Origin: Bacillus cereus G9842 | GTDB taxonomy: Bacteria; Bacillota; Bacilli; Bacillales; Bacillaceae_G | Direction: 5' to 3' | Length of the DNA: 64,000 nucleotides | Assembly (NCBI RefSeq): GCF_000021305.1 | Contig: NC_011772.1 | Span: 2,394,001 to 2,458,000 of the forward strand | Shown: positions 41,282-50,671 of the stretch, piece after piece | How positions within the stretch are numbered: position 1 is the first letter of the stretch | Layout: the number at the start of each line of letters is the position of its first letter | Position numbers and translations under genes: made by a program | Notes under the pieces: model-generated | Database searches by the model: none | Seen by the model: the letters and a program-made list of their open reading frames with translations, nothing else | Told to the model about the DNA's origin: nothing

Positions 41282-42034
41282 GTGAATCTAGGTAATCCAA
41301 TTGCAAAAGGGAATACTGCAGAAATTTATTTAACTGATGATAAGGTTGTAAAATTATTTAAAGATTACCTCCCAGATACAGAGTCTATGAATGAAGCAAA
41401 AAAACAAAAATATGCTTATTCATGCGGGCTGCCAGTTCCAAACGTATTCGAAGTGACAAAGATACAAAATAGACAGGCAATTATTATGGAACATGTAAAA
41501 GGGGACAACATTGGTGATCTTCTGCTTAATAATTTAAATGAGGCAGAGCGTTATATCGGCCTTTGTGTTAATGAGCAAAAAAAGATCCATGCTATACATG
41601 TGAATACAGATGAAATGGAGTTAATGAGGGAAAGGTTAGAGCGTCAAATTAAATCTGTGCATAAATTGGATGAACGCAAAAAGAAGGATATATTACAAAA
41701 ATTAGAATCTATTACATTTGATTTTAGGCTATGTCATGGAGATTTTCATCCATTTAATTTGATTTTGAGTAAGGAAGAGAAAGTGAAAGTTATAGATTGG
41801 GTAGATGCTAGTTCAGGTGATATTCGCGCAGATGTATTTCGAACATACTTGTTGTACTCACAATCTTCGGTAGAATTAGCTGAGATGTATTTACATATAT
41901 ATTGCAGTCGTACCGGCATATCAAGAGATGAAGTTTTTCAATGGGCTCCTATTATTATTGCAGCTAGATTTTCTGAAAAAGTATCACCGCAAAATGAAGT
42001 GTATTTGAAAAGATTATTGAATCAGTATTTATAA
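41282..42034 (+). CDS. APH-fold phosphotransferase
   Basis: A 250-residue kinase-like protein of the aminoglycoside phosphotransferase family. IAKGNTAEIYLTDDKVVKLFKDY is the ATP-binding N-lobe, CHGDFHPFNLIL the catalytic loop (Asp and His conserved) and VIDWVDASSG the metal-binding DFG-like segment. The GTG at 41282 follows AAGGAGAG; an in-frame ATG at 41228 lacks a site. Substrate unknown; antibiotic, sugar and choline kinases share this fold. It is unrelated in close detail to the APH-like gene on the other strand just downstream. Confidence 0.82.
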   Translation: MNLGNPIAKGNTAEIYLTDDKVVKLFKDYLPDTESMNEAKKQKYAYSCGLPVPNVFEVTKIQNRQAIIMEHVKGDNIGDLLLNNLNEAERYIGLCVNEQKKIHAIHVNTDEMELMRERLERQIKSVHKLDERKKKDILQKLESITFDFRLCHGDFHPFNLILSKEEKVKVIDWVDASSGDIRADVFRTYLLYSQSSVELAEMYLHIYCSRTGISRDEVFQWAPIIIAARFSEKVSPQNEVYLKRLLNQYL

Positions 42035-42068
42035 GTCATAAAAAAGGTTGTCAGCTAATTAATAAATG

Positions 42069-42110
42069 CTGTTGTTTAACCAAAGTTTCCTTGTAGTTAA
42101 ACAACAGTAT
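42069..42110. terminator. Hairpin between two convergent kinase-like genes
   Basis: A perfect 12-bp stem CTGTTGTTTAAC / GTTAAACAACAG (42069-42080, 42096-42107) with modest T-richness on both sides. It likely terminates both genes. Confidence 0.55.
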
Positions 42111-42112
42111 TC

Positions 42113-43060
42113 TTAAATATTGATATAGGTATTCTTATTTTCGATCTTCATCCTATAAAGGTTCATAATCCGTACTTGTTCCTCCGTTAATTCATCTTTA
42201 TCCCAATACATATGCATTAAGCTATATTCAAAAATCTCCTTTAATTTAATAAATAACGGAAACTTGTCTTTCATCTCTTTTGGTAGCTCATTTTCCTCTT
42301 GGTAGCCTTCAAATAGTGCTTTTGTAATAGAATACTCATAGTCAACGATATTCCCATTTCCAGCAAATGAATATTCTATTGCACTATAAATAGGAACGGC
42401 TAAATCGAATATGTAAAAATGTTTTTCGCAGTCTTGAAAATCTATCATTGTTAAGTTTGAATTATTTTCGACTAAAATGTTTTCTAACCATAAATCTCCG
42501 TGTATTAAGCCGTAATTTGAAGGGGATTTTGGTAGCTCTTTTATGGAAGTTAAAACGTCAGATGCAATTTCTCTTATTGTATTTTCTTCTTTAGGGATAT
42601 ATTTAAGAAAATTATATTCTTCATTTTCATACCAATCGTTTATATGTTTTACTGGTTTAATCTTTTCAAAGCTTTTAGATATACGATGTAATTTTCCAAT
42701 TTGTTTACCAAGTTTTTTAAATATATTAGAATTCCATTCAGACCTTGGTAAATGTATACCAGGAGCAGCTTTATATAATACAGCAAAAATCTCCTTGTCT
42801 AATGTGAATTTTTCTACAAAATTCCCTTGTAATGAAGGGATTATTGGTGGAACACCTAAACCATTTTGATATAAAAAATTTGTATATAAAACTTCCTCTA
42901 TCTGTTCTTCATATGTTTTGTAGTTTGTAATTCTACTGAAGTATGTACCTTGTTCTGTAAGACATTCATACATCTCATTTGTTATTGGCTTAATGTTAAT
43001 AAAATTCAACGGATACTGTTCATTTATGAATTGAAGTATTTCTTTTTCTAGCTTGTTCAT
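42113..43060 (-). CDS. Homoserine-kinase-II/aminoglycoside-phosphotransferase-like protein
   Basis: A 315-residue APH-family protein. YGLIHGDLWLENILVENNS is the catalytic loop, LTMIDFQDCEKHFYIFDLA the metal-binding segment, and the N-lobe includes YFSRITNYKTYEEQIEEVLY. The length and the C-terminal helical extension resemble the YtmP/homoserine kinase type II group and B. cereus proteins annotated as phosphotransferases. Substrate unknown. The ATG is followed by a standard frame and preceded by AAGGACG. No operon partner. Confidence 0.8.
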   Translation of the reverse strand: MNKLEKEILQFINEQYPLNFINIKPITNEMYECLTEQGTYFSRITNYKTYEEQIEEVLYTNFLYQNGLGVPPIIPSLQGNFVEKFTLDKEIFAVLYKAAPGIHLPRSEWNSNIFKKLGKQIGKLHRISKSFEKIKPVKHINDWYENEEYNFLKYIPKEENTIREIASDVLTSIKELPKSPSNYGLIHGDLWLENILVENNSNLTMIDFQDCEKHFYIFDLAVPIYSAIEYSFAGNGNIVDYEYSITKALFEGYQEENELPKEMKDKFPLFIKLKEIFEYSLMHMYWDKDELTEEQVRIMNLYRMKIENKNTYINI

Positions 43061-43391
43061 TGAAACGTCCTTTCCAAACCTTAATTTTTTAACTTGGGAA
43101 TTAAAAGAATTTTATTTTATAAAATTCGTGTTTAATTTTTGAAATCCTTTAAAATGAAATATGATGTAAATTGACCTTTAATAATTAGTAAGGTGTTGCC
43201 AACATACTCATTAACGCTAAATTGAAAAATGAATAGAAGGTATGACAAAATAAGATAGATGAAAAAATATAAAATTAATACTTATATATAGATTATAAAG
43301 ACTTTAGAGAAAGGCTCATGTTATAAAACACAAGAAATATCAAAAGAAAGAAACGCACTTCTCCTATACTTTTAAATAAGGAGTGAAGGAA
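43061..43391. other. Intergenic gap between divergent genes
   Basis: About 330 A/T-rich bases. No gene, terminator or repeat family recognised; it must hold two divergent promoters. Confidence 0.5.
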
Positions 43392-44486
43392 ATGAATGAA
43401 CATATACAGCAGATGATTAATTGGATTGAGAGCAATTTAAAAAAGAGATTTTCATTAGATGAATTATCTCGTTACATGGGGTATTCTCCTTATTATTGCT
43501 CTTTTAAATTTCATCAAGTAACGGGTTTCAGTATTAGACGTTATATTCTTCTTAGAAGGTTGTATTTATCTACGGAGGATTTAAAGAATGGTAGGAAGAT
43601 AATTGAGGTCGCATTGGATTACGATTACTCTTCCCAAGAGGTTTATAGTAGAAGTTTTAAAAATGTTTTTGGAATGAATCCAAGAGAATACCAACTTAAC
43701 AAAATGCCTATTCAATCATTTGTTAAACTAAATTTAAATAAAGAAGGGGCGTTTAATATGAATATTTCTAGAAAAATAGAGGTTGAGCAGTTACGAAATA
43801 GGAAGAGTGAGCTATTTGATAAAGAGGTACTTAACATATTAAATGGTCAAGTTATGTATGAAGAATTTAAAAACGAAAAGCTAATGGGTGATTCTGATTA
43901 TGCACCATTTAATGAGGCAATGTGTGTGAACTCGGCTACTACTCAAGTTTTTAATGAAGAGTTTATTAAAACAAGAGCGAAAGGACATAACAGTTCAGTA
44001 GAAAGTTATATAAAAAAGGTTATAGATCCGTTAGAAAACCTTTTTACGAAAAAGTATAAATGTATTGTTCTATGGTTTGGTGAAGATATGTTTTGCCAAA
44101 TGAACCTACTTACCATACTTTCTCACCTTGAACAGTCTGCTTATGAAGGGAAGGTATACTTAAATAGCTTTAGAGAGGATGAATTTAAAGTAAATCAAAT
44201 TGAACTTGAATTGGGGAATTATTCTTCTATATACAATGAAGTATTAGTAAACCATAAAAAGACCTCTCATAAGGTACCACCTGTAATGTATCAGGCTATA
44301 GACTTATTTTTAGAAATGTTAACAGAAGATAATGCAGTAATGAAATTCATCTCTAAAAATAAAGATCTATCAACTCGTGAATTATTAATAAAGTTGTTTT
44401 ATCTTTTTCCAACAATCGGATATGGAGATACTCAGTACATAGAGCTGATTAATAAAATAAAGAAGAAAGCTACACCAAAAATATAG
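43392..44486 (+). CDS. AraC-type DNA-binding domain fused to a DUF1835-like region
   Basis: A 364-residue protein. Residues 1-105 form an N-terminal AraC double helix-turn-helix (RFSLDELSRYMGYSPYYCSFKF and IIEVALDYDYSSQEVYSRSF, FGMNPREYQL). The rest is a separate domain with CIVLWFGEDMFCQMNLLTILSHLEQ and a VNQIELELGNYSSIY segment, which resembles the DUF1835 layout where an acidic WFGxDxFCQ-type motif is conserved. N-terminal placement of the DNA-binding part suggests the C-terminal domain is the sensor. The ATG at 43392 follows AAGGAG at a good distance. It is convergent with a peptidase gene and shares a terminator with it. Confidence 0.75.
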   Translation: MNEHIQQMINWIESNLKKRFSLDELSRYMGYSPYYCSFKFHQVTGFSIRRYILLRRLYLSTEDLKNGRKIIEVALDYDYSSQEVYSRSFKNVFGMNPREYQLNKMPIQSFVKLNLNKEGAFNMNISRKIEVEQLRNRKSELFDKEVLNILNGQVMYEEFKNEKLMGDSDYAPFNEAMCVNSATTQVFNEEFIKTRAKGHNSSVESYIKKVIDPLENLFTKKYKCIVLWFGEDMFCQMNLLTILSHLEQSAYEGKVYLNSFREDEFKVNQIELELGNYSSIYNEVLVNHKKTSHKVPPVMYQAIDLFLEMLTEDNAVMKFISKNKDLSTRELLIKLFYLFPTIGYGDTQYIELINKIKKKATPKI

Positions 44487-44502
44487 GTGCAGCTTTCTTC
44501 TT
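44461..44502. terminator. Shared bidirectional terminator
   Basis: A 16-bp stem with one mismatch (44461-44476 and 44485-44500) lies across the ends of two convergent genes and has A/T runs on both sides. Confidence 0.75.
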
Positions 44503-46192
44503 ATAATTGCTCAAGTAATTCTAATTCTTTTTCTACAAATAGCATTAGTTCTTTAATTGTTTCACCAGAAAAATCAAAACGAATACCGGCTGCATCATAC
44601 ACTTCTTTTATAGATTGCGAGCTTCCTAGTGATAATGCCTTTTTATAATTTTCTAGCGCTTGCTTAGGATCCTCTTTATATTGTTTATACATTTGTAATG
44701 CACCAAGTTGGGCGATCGCATATTCAATATAATAAAATGGTACTTCAAAAATATGGAGTACAGGTAACCAACTCGTTGCTATCCAGTTTTCGTAGCCATC
44801 AATATGTATGACGCTAGACTGATAATGTTTTTGAAGTTGTAAGTATTTTTCATTTCTTTCTTCAGAAGTATGACTTGGATTTTCATACAGCCAGTGTTGA
44901 AATTGATCGACAATAAGCATAATAGGTAAATATGAAATAACATCTTTAAAGAAATTAATTTTTGCTTGTTTTAAATCTTTTTTGTCTGTATAGAAGGTAT
45001 CCCAATAATTAAGCGAGAATAACTCCATTGTCATACTGGCTAGCTCAGCTGTTTCAGCTGGAATTTCTATATACTGTCGTAATTTTAATGGTTTTATGAG
45101 TTCGTTATGAATACTATGACCCATTTCATGTATAAAAGTGACAATATCATCTTGTGTATAATTTAAGTTCATAAAAATATAAGATAATTGTGAAGTTGGT
45201 AAGTACTCACAAAAGCCACCAGCTGCTTTTCCTTTGCGGCTTGTTAAATCAAGACAATTGTGTTTATACATTCGGTTTAAAAGTGCTGAAAATTCAACAT
45301 CTAGTTTATTAAAGATATGAGTGCTCTTTTCAATTAAATCATTTTCATTTGCAATAGGTTTAAGTACTTTTTGATCTGGAGTTACAGCTGATACATCCCA
45401 CGGGCGAAGCGTATCAACTTGCAGTTTATCTTTTTTCTCTAGCAATATTTTATCTTTAAGAGGCACAACATACTTACGTATGGATTCAGCTAGTTCATAG
45501 CAATCTTTCGCTGAATAATCAAAACGCTCGTATTTTTTGAACATATAATCGCGATAATTCTCTAGTTGAATATTTTTTGCTTTTTGATGGCGAATTTCAA
45601 TTAATTGATTTAATATGTTTTGGAGTTCTTTTTCAACAGATAAAAATTGTTCAGAAATAATGGTTTTTGCCTTTTTACGGGTGTCACGATTCGAATCTTG
45701 TAAATAGGATTGTAATTCTGTTATCGTTTTTTCTTCTCCGTCCCAAATTCCACTTAATCCTCCAGTGATTTCAAAGTACTCTGTGATTAATTTGTCTTCC
45801 TTTATTTCTAATTCGATATTTTCCTCACAAAATAACTTTTGAGCGTTTTTTATTTTTGTATCTAATAAACCATATACGTTAGAATCTAATTCCATTCGAA
45901 AAGGTGACTCTAAATATTTATTATCCAATAAATTTTGGTACCGCTTTAAAAGTGGCTTTACAAATTGTTGATCATGTTCAAAAGTATCCTTTATTTCTTC
46001 ATCATCCGTATTACATTGAAAGGCGATGTAATGTGATCTTAATTGTTCTTCGATGTCCCAAATTACTTTTGACTGCTCTTTTAACCAATTTTCAAGGTCT
46101 AGTTTTGAAGAAATCATTTTATTTAATAAAGTCGAAAGAGTTTTTTCCAATTGTAGTACATTACTAATATCAATCGTATTTACACGTTGCAT
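44501..46192 (-). CDS. M3-family oligoendopeptidase (PepF-like)
   Basis: A 563-residue zinc peptidase of the M3 family. The zinc motif is TFIHEMGHSIHNE (HExxH), with the downstream glutamate in IEIPAETAELASMTMELFS. The N-terminal two thirds are helical, as in oligoendopeptidase F, and the C-terminus includes FYYIEYAIAQLGALQMY. It should be cytoplasmic (no signal peptide) and cleave short peptides. The upstream bases contain AGGGATATAT before the ATG, a modest site. Confidence 0.9.
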   Translation of the reverse strand: MQRVNTIDISNVLQLEKTLSTLLNKMISSKLDLENWLKEQSKVIWDIEEQLRSHYIAFQCNTDDEEIKDTFEHDQQFVKPLLKRYQNLLDNKYLESPFRMELDSNVYGLLDTKIKNAQKLFCEENIELEIKEDKLITEYFEITGGLSGIWDGEEKTITELQSYLQDSNRDTRKKAKTIISEQFLSVEKELQNILNQLIEIRHQKAKNIQLENYRDYMFKKYERFDYSAKDCYELAESIRKYVVPLKDKILLEKKDKLQVDTLRPWDVSAVTPDQKVLKPIANENDLIEKSTHIFNKLDVEFSALLNRMYKHNCLDLTSRKGKAAGGFCEYLPTSQLSYIFMNLNYTQDDIVTFIHEMGHSIHNELIKPLKLRQYIEIPAETAELASMTMELFSLNYWDTFYTDKKDLKQAKINFFKDVISYLPIMLIVDQFQHWLYENPSHTSEERNEKYLQLQKHYQSSVIHIDGYENWIATSWLPVLHIFEVPFYYIEYAIAQLGALQMYKQYKEDPKQALENYKKALSLGSSQSIKEVYDAAGIRFDFSGETIKELMLFVEKELELLEQL

Positions 46193-46363
46193 TATATATC
46201 CCTCACTTTTTATTTATTCATAGAGATATTCTATTTATTAATTGTAATTCCCTTGTTAAGTGGGGTAAATGTGAAATAATGTTAAATTTAAATAATTAAA
46301 GAAAGTATTTATATGTCAAAGTAAAAAGTTTATCGTAAATGAAAATATATGGAGGGGTGCTGC

Positions 46364-47106
46364 ATGAGAAAGGGAAAGAAGTTACTTGTATTTTTATTTC
46401 CACTTGTTTTATCCCGCATTAACGGGCAGTAAGATCCCCACCTCAAAATTCAGCGAAAGAAGTTAGGTGGGGGGATCAACTGCCCGTAAAAGCCCGATTG
46501 GTTCAACTAATAATCATTGGGGATGAACAAAACCCCCAATGATTAAAGTTTCACTTTATTATGTGCCTGTGAGAATGAGATTGAAGATGCTAAAAGTGAA
46601 GAGTCTATAGTGATGGATATTGCTACAGCGCCGCGGTAAAGGAGGAATCTTTTTTTAGTGCTGCTATAAGAGATGAAAAAGAAAGAATATTAGATTTAGA
46701 GATTGCTGATAGCGAAGATAGTAACGAAATAAAAAATGATATTAATAAAAGATTGGTGATACAAGGTGTAACGTCTTATAAAATCAATATAACTCAAAGA
46801 AATAGAGAAGTTGTAAAGGCAGAGAGTAGATGGAATCAAGTTTTTGGACATATATTTGATGACGTATTCAGAAAAAATGGATATGAAGGGTTTGGTATTC
46901 AGCAAATAAATTATAAAAAGAATCAACCTGTTACCATTGATATAAAAACTAAGCTTAGCGATGATGAAGTAGGGGCGAGAGAACTTGGACAGAAAATAGA
47001 AAAAGAAGTTGAAGGGGTACTTAAAACAGAAGCAGTAAAGAAATGGATTGAAAATGATTCATATGCTATTGGGATTTACGATATAGATGATCGGAAAATT
47101 AACTAA
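46364..47106 (+). pseudogene. Lipoprotein gene broken by bcr1 and a one-base deletion
   Basis: Starts with ATG 46364 behind GGAGGGG and encodes MRKGKKLLVFLFPLVL before entering bcr1 at 46408. Removing the repeat between its two TTTAT copies joins it in frame to L-C-A-C-E-N-E, producing a complete lipoprotein signal peptide and lipobox (LCA-C). That frame then stops at 46637-46639. The gene continues one frame over, from a VKEESFFSAAIRDEKE segment to YDIDDRKIN at 47106, meaning one base has been lost near 46636. The C-terminal part (YKINITQRNREVVKAESRWN, VFRKNGYEGFGI) resembles uncharacterised Bacillus lipoproteins, possibly DUF4030. Confidence 0.85.
46408..46559 (+). repeat. Full-length bcr1 repeat inside a lipoprotein signal peptide
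   Basis: A 152-bp bcr1 copy with TTTAT at 46408-46412 and 46555-46559 and all conserved internal blocks, including both GGGATGAACAAAACCCCC-type segments. It interrupts the codons of the hydrophobic core of a signal peptide. Confidence 0.95.
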
Positions 47107-47176
47107 TTGAGGAATGAATGCTATATGAATAGAGAACCGATGTAATTAAATATAGAATTGCTGGAGGAGGTGTAAT

Positions 47177-48547
47177 ATGTATAAGTATTTACATATTTTA
47201 AATGACATAGAAAATATGATTCAAAATGGAGAAATAAAAGAAGGGAAGAAATTACCGTCTATACGGTCACTCGTTACGCAATATGAATGTAATAAGGCAA
47301 CAGTTATACGTGCGCTTCATGAATTAGAAAAGCGTCACATTATATATTCTGTCCCTCAAAGTGGATACTACGTTGTTAAGAAATCTGGGAGTACCATAGA
47401 AAATAACGAGATAATTGATTTCGCTTCTTCAGCACCAGATCCAGATGTTTTCCCATATTTAGATTTTCAGCATTGCATTAATAAGGCTATTGATACTTAT
47501 AAAAATGATTTGTTCGTATACGGAACACCGAAAGGGTTACCATCTTTAATTCCAGTCATTCAAAAACAGTTGGCAAATTATCAAGTGTTCACGAAAGAAG
47601 ACAATATTTTTATAACGTCAGGTGTGCAGCAGGCGCTTGCTATATTAACTTCTATACCATTTCCGAATGGAAATGAAACTGTATTAATTGAACAGCCAAC
47701 ATATCATCTATATATTGATTATCTAGAAATAAATAAAGTTCCTGTAATCGGTATTAAACGTACGAATGAAGGTATCGATTTGAATGAATTGGAGCAAATA
47801 TTTCAAACTGGAAAAATAAAATTCTTTTATACGATACCGAGATATCATCATCCGCTTGGAACTTCTTATTCTAAAGATGAGAAAGAAAAAATCGCACTAT
47901 TGGCTAAGAAATACAATGTATTTATAGTGGAAGATGATTATTTAGCAGATTTAGAAACTGATTCAAAAGCAGATCCGTTATATAGCTTGGATAATTGTAG
48001 TCATGTCATATATTTGAAAAGTTATTCGAAGATTATTTTTCCTGGTTTACGGGTTGGAGTTGCAGTCATCCCACCATCCATTGCAAATGCTTTCTATACA
48101 TACAAAAAGATACTAGATATTGATAGTCCGATGATTTCTCAAGCGGCTTTAGAAATTTATATAAAGAGCGGTATGTTTGAACGTCATAAAAGTAAAATTA
48201 ATTCTTCCTACTACAATAGATCAATAAAACTAGCAGAAACATTAGAAAAAGTGCAAAATGAAGATCAATCATTATTTACATATAATAGACAAAACACATT
48301 TGGAATACACACTTGTTTAGAAATGCAGAAAAACACAGTTACAGAAACACTTATACAAAAATTAGGTGACATGCAAATAAGTGTCGATACTATTGATAAG
48401 AATTATATGAGGAATTTTCCTAAAGAAAAACTGTTAAAGTTAAATGTTTCGAATGTAAAAGAAGATAAGATTGAAGAAGGTATTCGTAAAGTAATTGAGG
48501 AAATCAACCAATCAAGACACTTGAATTTTCAGTTTAGAAAAGAATAA
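47177..48547 (+). CDS. MocR-type regulator (GntR winged helix plus aminotransferase domain)
   Basis: A 456-residue PLP-dependent transcription factor. N-terminal GntR domain (KLPSIRSLVTQYECNKATVIRALHELEKRHIIYSVPQSGYYV), linker, then a fold-type I aminotransferase domain with FITSGVQQALAI, YTIPRYHHPLGTSYS, VEDDYLADL and the PLP lysine in YLKSYSKIIFPGLRVG. MocR proteins regulate vitamin B6, GABA or amino-acid genes. A divergent target usually lies upstream. Here the upstream neighbour is a pseudogene, so its target may have been lost or lie elsewhere. AGGAGGTG precedes the ATG. The small secreted-type gene follows by 20 bases. Confidence 0.9.
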   Translation: MYKYLHILNDIENMIQNGEIKEGKKLPSIRSLVTQYECNKATVIRALHELEKRHIIYSVPQSGYYVVKKSGSTIENNEIIDFASSAPDPDVFPYLDFQHCINKAIDTYKNDLFVYGTPKGLPSLIPVIQKQLANYQVFTKEDNIFITSGVQQALAILTSIPFPNGNETVLIEQPTYHLYIDYLEINKVPVIGIKRTNEGIDLNELEQIFQTGKIKFFYTIPRYHHPLGTSYSKDEKEKIALLAKKYNVFIVEDDYLADLETDSKADPLYSLDNCSHVIYLKSYSKIIFPGLRVGVAVIPPSIANAFYTYKKILDIDSPMISQAALEIYIKSGMFERHKSKINSSYYNRSIKLAETLEKVQNEDQSLFTYNRQNTFGIHTCLEMQKNTVTETLIQKLGDMQISVDTIDKNYMRNFPKEKLLKLNVSNVKEDKIEEGIRKVIEEINQSRHLNFQFRKE

Positions 48548-48567
48548 TTTGAATTAGGAGGTTTGTT

Positions 48568-48918
48568 GTGAGGCGCCAAATAATTCTCTTGTTTGTGTGT
48601 GCCGCTATAATAATTGGAGCTATAGTTGTGACTAAATATTATAAAAAAGATGACCAATGCATCGCGGTTGGTAAGTATTCAAGAGGTATTATCGTAGATC
48701 AAAATAACGAACCTATATCTAATGTGAAAATATATGAAGATTCAATTGAAGAAAGTAAGGAACGCAGTATTTCAAATGCACAAGGTGAATTTGAAATACT
48801 AGATGGGGTTTGTGGTGAGATTGTTTTACAATTAGTTACTCCAGATGGAGAAATCTATACGAGAAAATATGATAGTAAGTATATACCACAAGTAATAGAA
48901 CTGAGTTATAAAAAGTAA
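48568..48918 (+). CDS. Small membrane-anchored protein with carboxypeptidase-regulatory-like fold
   Basis: A 116-residue protein with one N-terminal membrane segment (about 5-23: a hydrophobic ILLFVCAAIIIGAIVV stretch). The rest resembles a carboxypeptidase-regulatory/CarboxypepD_reg beta sandwich: GIIVDQNNEPISNVKIYEDS, SISNAQGEFEI and GEIVLQLVTPDG. Such domains act as structural or binding modules. Starts at GTG behind TTAGGAGG and is probably co-transcribed with the MocR gene; the functional link is unknown. Confidence 0.72.
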   Translation: MRRQIILLFVCAAIIIGAIVVTKYYKKDDQCIAVGKYSRGIIVDQNNEPISNVKIYEDSIEESKERSISNAQGEFEILDGVCGEIVLQLVTPDGEIYTRKYDSKYIPQVIELSYKK

Positions 48919-48969
48919 GGGGAATTACATGTAACCATTACAAGGAACTGAGTTTAATTAATATTTTTT

Positions 48970-49000
48970 AGAGCACTCAATAGCTGAGTGCTCTTTTTAT
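48970..49000 (+). terminator. Rho-independent terminator
   Basis: A 10-bp stem AGAGCACTCA / TGAGTGCTCT (48970-48979, 48985-48994) followed by TTTTT. Confidence 0.85.
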
Positions 49001-49093
49001 TTATGACATAATTGTTTAAAATGGAAATAAACTACCAATTAATGATACTCTTAAAGTATAGCTTTTATTTTGAATAGGAGGGCGATGGAGTCT

Positions 49094-49297
49094 ATGGGGG
49101 TACGTATAGTCGATGATTTACAGCAATTATCATTGTTACTTATGTTTTTAAGTACACTCATATTTTACAGATACTTAAAGAAGGTTAAACGAGAGAGAAA
49201 ACTGACTGGCTTTGAATGGACAATGTATTTTGTCACTCAATTTGCTACATTAATTTGGGCAATTACTTATTTTATTAAACATTTAGCTGAATCATAA
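49094..49297 (+). CDS. Small two-segment membrane protein
   Basis: A 67-residue protein with two predicted membrane helices (SLLLMFLSTLIFYRY and YFVTQFATLIWAITYFI) separated by a basic loop (KKVKRERKLTG). No family recognised. Start choice is uncertain: AGGAGGG ends only two bases before the ATG at 49085, so the ATG at 49094 (about 11 bases away) is preferred; the longer form adds three residues. Confidence 0.6.
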   Translation: MGVRIVDDLQQLSLLLMFLSTLIFYRYLKKVKRERKLTGFEWTMYFVTQFATLIWAITYFIKHLAES

Positions 49298-49320
49298 ATA
49301 CTAATCAATCTAGTTTACTG

Positions 49321-49563
49321 TTATCTATTTGGGATATAAATATAGTCCGTATCTAAATCAATGACAACATTGCTAGTGACGTCTTCTTGTAGTAACTTTG
49401 GATTTTTTTTGTAATAATATCGTACACAAAATAAGCGTAGCAGATCCTCATTAGATATCTCTTCATTTCTTACATTTAAATACATCGTTATTAATTCGTT
49501 AATAGAACAGTTACGGCCAATAACATACTCGTTTATTCTATATCCATCAAATTCAATTATCAT
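49321..49563 (-). CDS. Small hypothetical acidic protein
   Basis: An 80-residue soluble protein (IIEFDGYRINEYVIGRN, ISNEDLLRLFCVRYYYKKNPK) with no recognised domain. Codon content looks coding, but the ribosome-binding site before the ATG is poor, so the start is uncertain. It is convergent with the small membrane gene. Confidence 0.5.
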   Translation of the reverse strand: MIIEFDGYRINEYVIGRNCSINELITMYLNVRNEEISNEDLLRLFCVRYYYKKNPKLLQEDVTSNVVIDLDTDYIYIPNR

Positions 49564-49673
49564 GTTATCACTGTTGGGTGCTAGCCAACGTTATAGCTTT
49601 AATTTTGGATGAATCTATTATACATTGTTTGAAATTTAGTGAGAATATATTTTTATAAAGTGAGAGGATATGA

Positions 49674-50666
49674 ATGGAACAGTATAAGTTAGTTTTAGAA
49701 GGTGCGAAACAACTTAAGTGGGAACCGGGTAAAATTAGATCCATACAGGACGATGAAATTATTGTTAAAACAATTGCAGGAGCTATAAGCATTGGGGCCG
49801 AGTTACCACAGTATAATGGATCCGATGTTACGGATACGAATCCTTTTTATCCAAGAAAAACTGGATATGAAAGTTATGGTGAAGTGATTGAAGTTGGTAA
49901 TAAAGTAACACATGTAAACGTAGGCGATAAAGTAGTTTTTTTTTATGGACATGAAACAATAGGGATAGTTAAGGGGCATAAAGTAATTCGAGTGCCTAGT
50001 TCTATACAACCTAAAGTTGCTTTATTATCTATTCTTTCGTGTGATGCCGCTAAAGGAGTATTGAAACTAAACCCGCAACAGGATGAAAAAGTACTTATAA
50101 CTGGAATGGGAGTTATTGGTTTACTCGCTTGTTATTTCTTAAAATACTATGTAGGCGTTGAGCACGTGGATGTTGTTGAGCCTAATAAAAATAGAAGAGA
50201 TTTTGCAAAGAATTTTGGTGCGAAAAACATATATGATTCAGAAGAAAAAATAATAGAAACATATAATTATGGTTTCGAATGTTCTGCTACAAATAGTGGA
50301 TTTCATGCATTTTAAAAAGCTCTTAAAACTAATGGACAAATATGTATACTTTCTGATGGTAATAATGAAATTATCGCATCAGACGGGATAAGCTCGTTTA
50401 TACATGTTGAAGATGCTGCAAGAGCTACTATGCTAGCCCTTAATTGGCCTTCAGGAATCGTAAATATTGTAGATAATTATCCAGCAACTAGTAAAGAATG
50501 GTTACCAATATATGCAGCAGCGATAGGGGCACCTCAGCCTAAAGTTCAAGATGGGAAAAATAGTTGGGAAAGAGGAGCTTCCAATAATAAGGCACGTAAA
50601 GAGTATGGTTGGATACCTTTATTTCCATCATGGTCTGAAGGATTTAACAACTTAATAGGTAAGTAA
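49674..50666 (+). pseudogene. Hybrid pseudogene: zinc-type alcohol dehydrogenase fused to an epimerase tail
   Basis: One frame spans the region, interrupted by TAA at 50313-50315. The first part is an MDR/alcohol-dehydrogenase-like protein (GYESYGEVIEVGNKVTHVNVGDKVV, VLITGMGVIGLLACYFL, FGAKNIYDSEE), which continues after the stop as KALKTNGQICILSDGNN. At about 50375-50390 it changes to the C-terminus of an extended SDR/NAD-dependent epimerase (ISSFIHVEDAARATMLAL, WERGASNNKARKEYGW, SWSEGFNNLI). The best explanation is a deletion that joined two neighbouring genes in frame, plus a nonsense change. A truncated dehydrogenase of 213 residues could still be made, without the end of its NAD domain. 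Confidence 0.8.
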
Positions 50667-50671
50667 AACAC

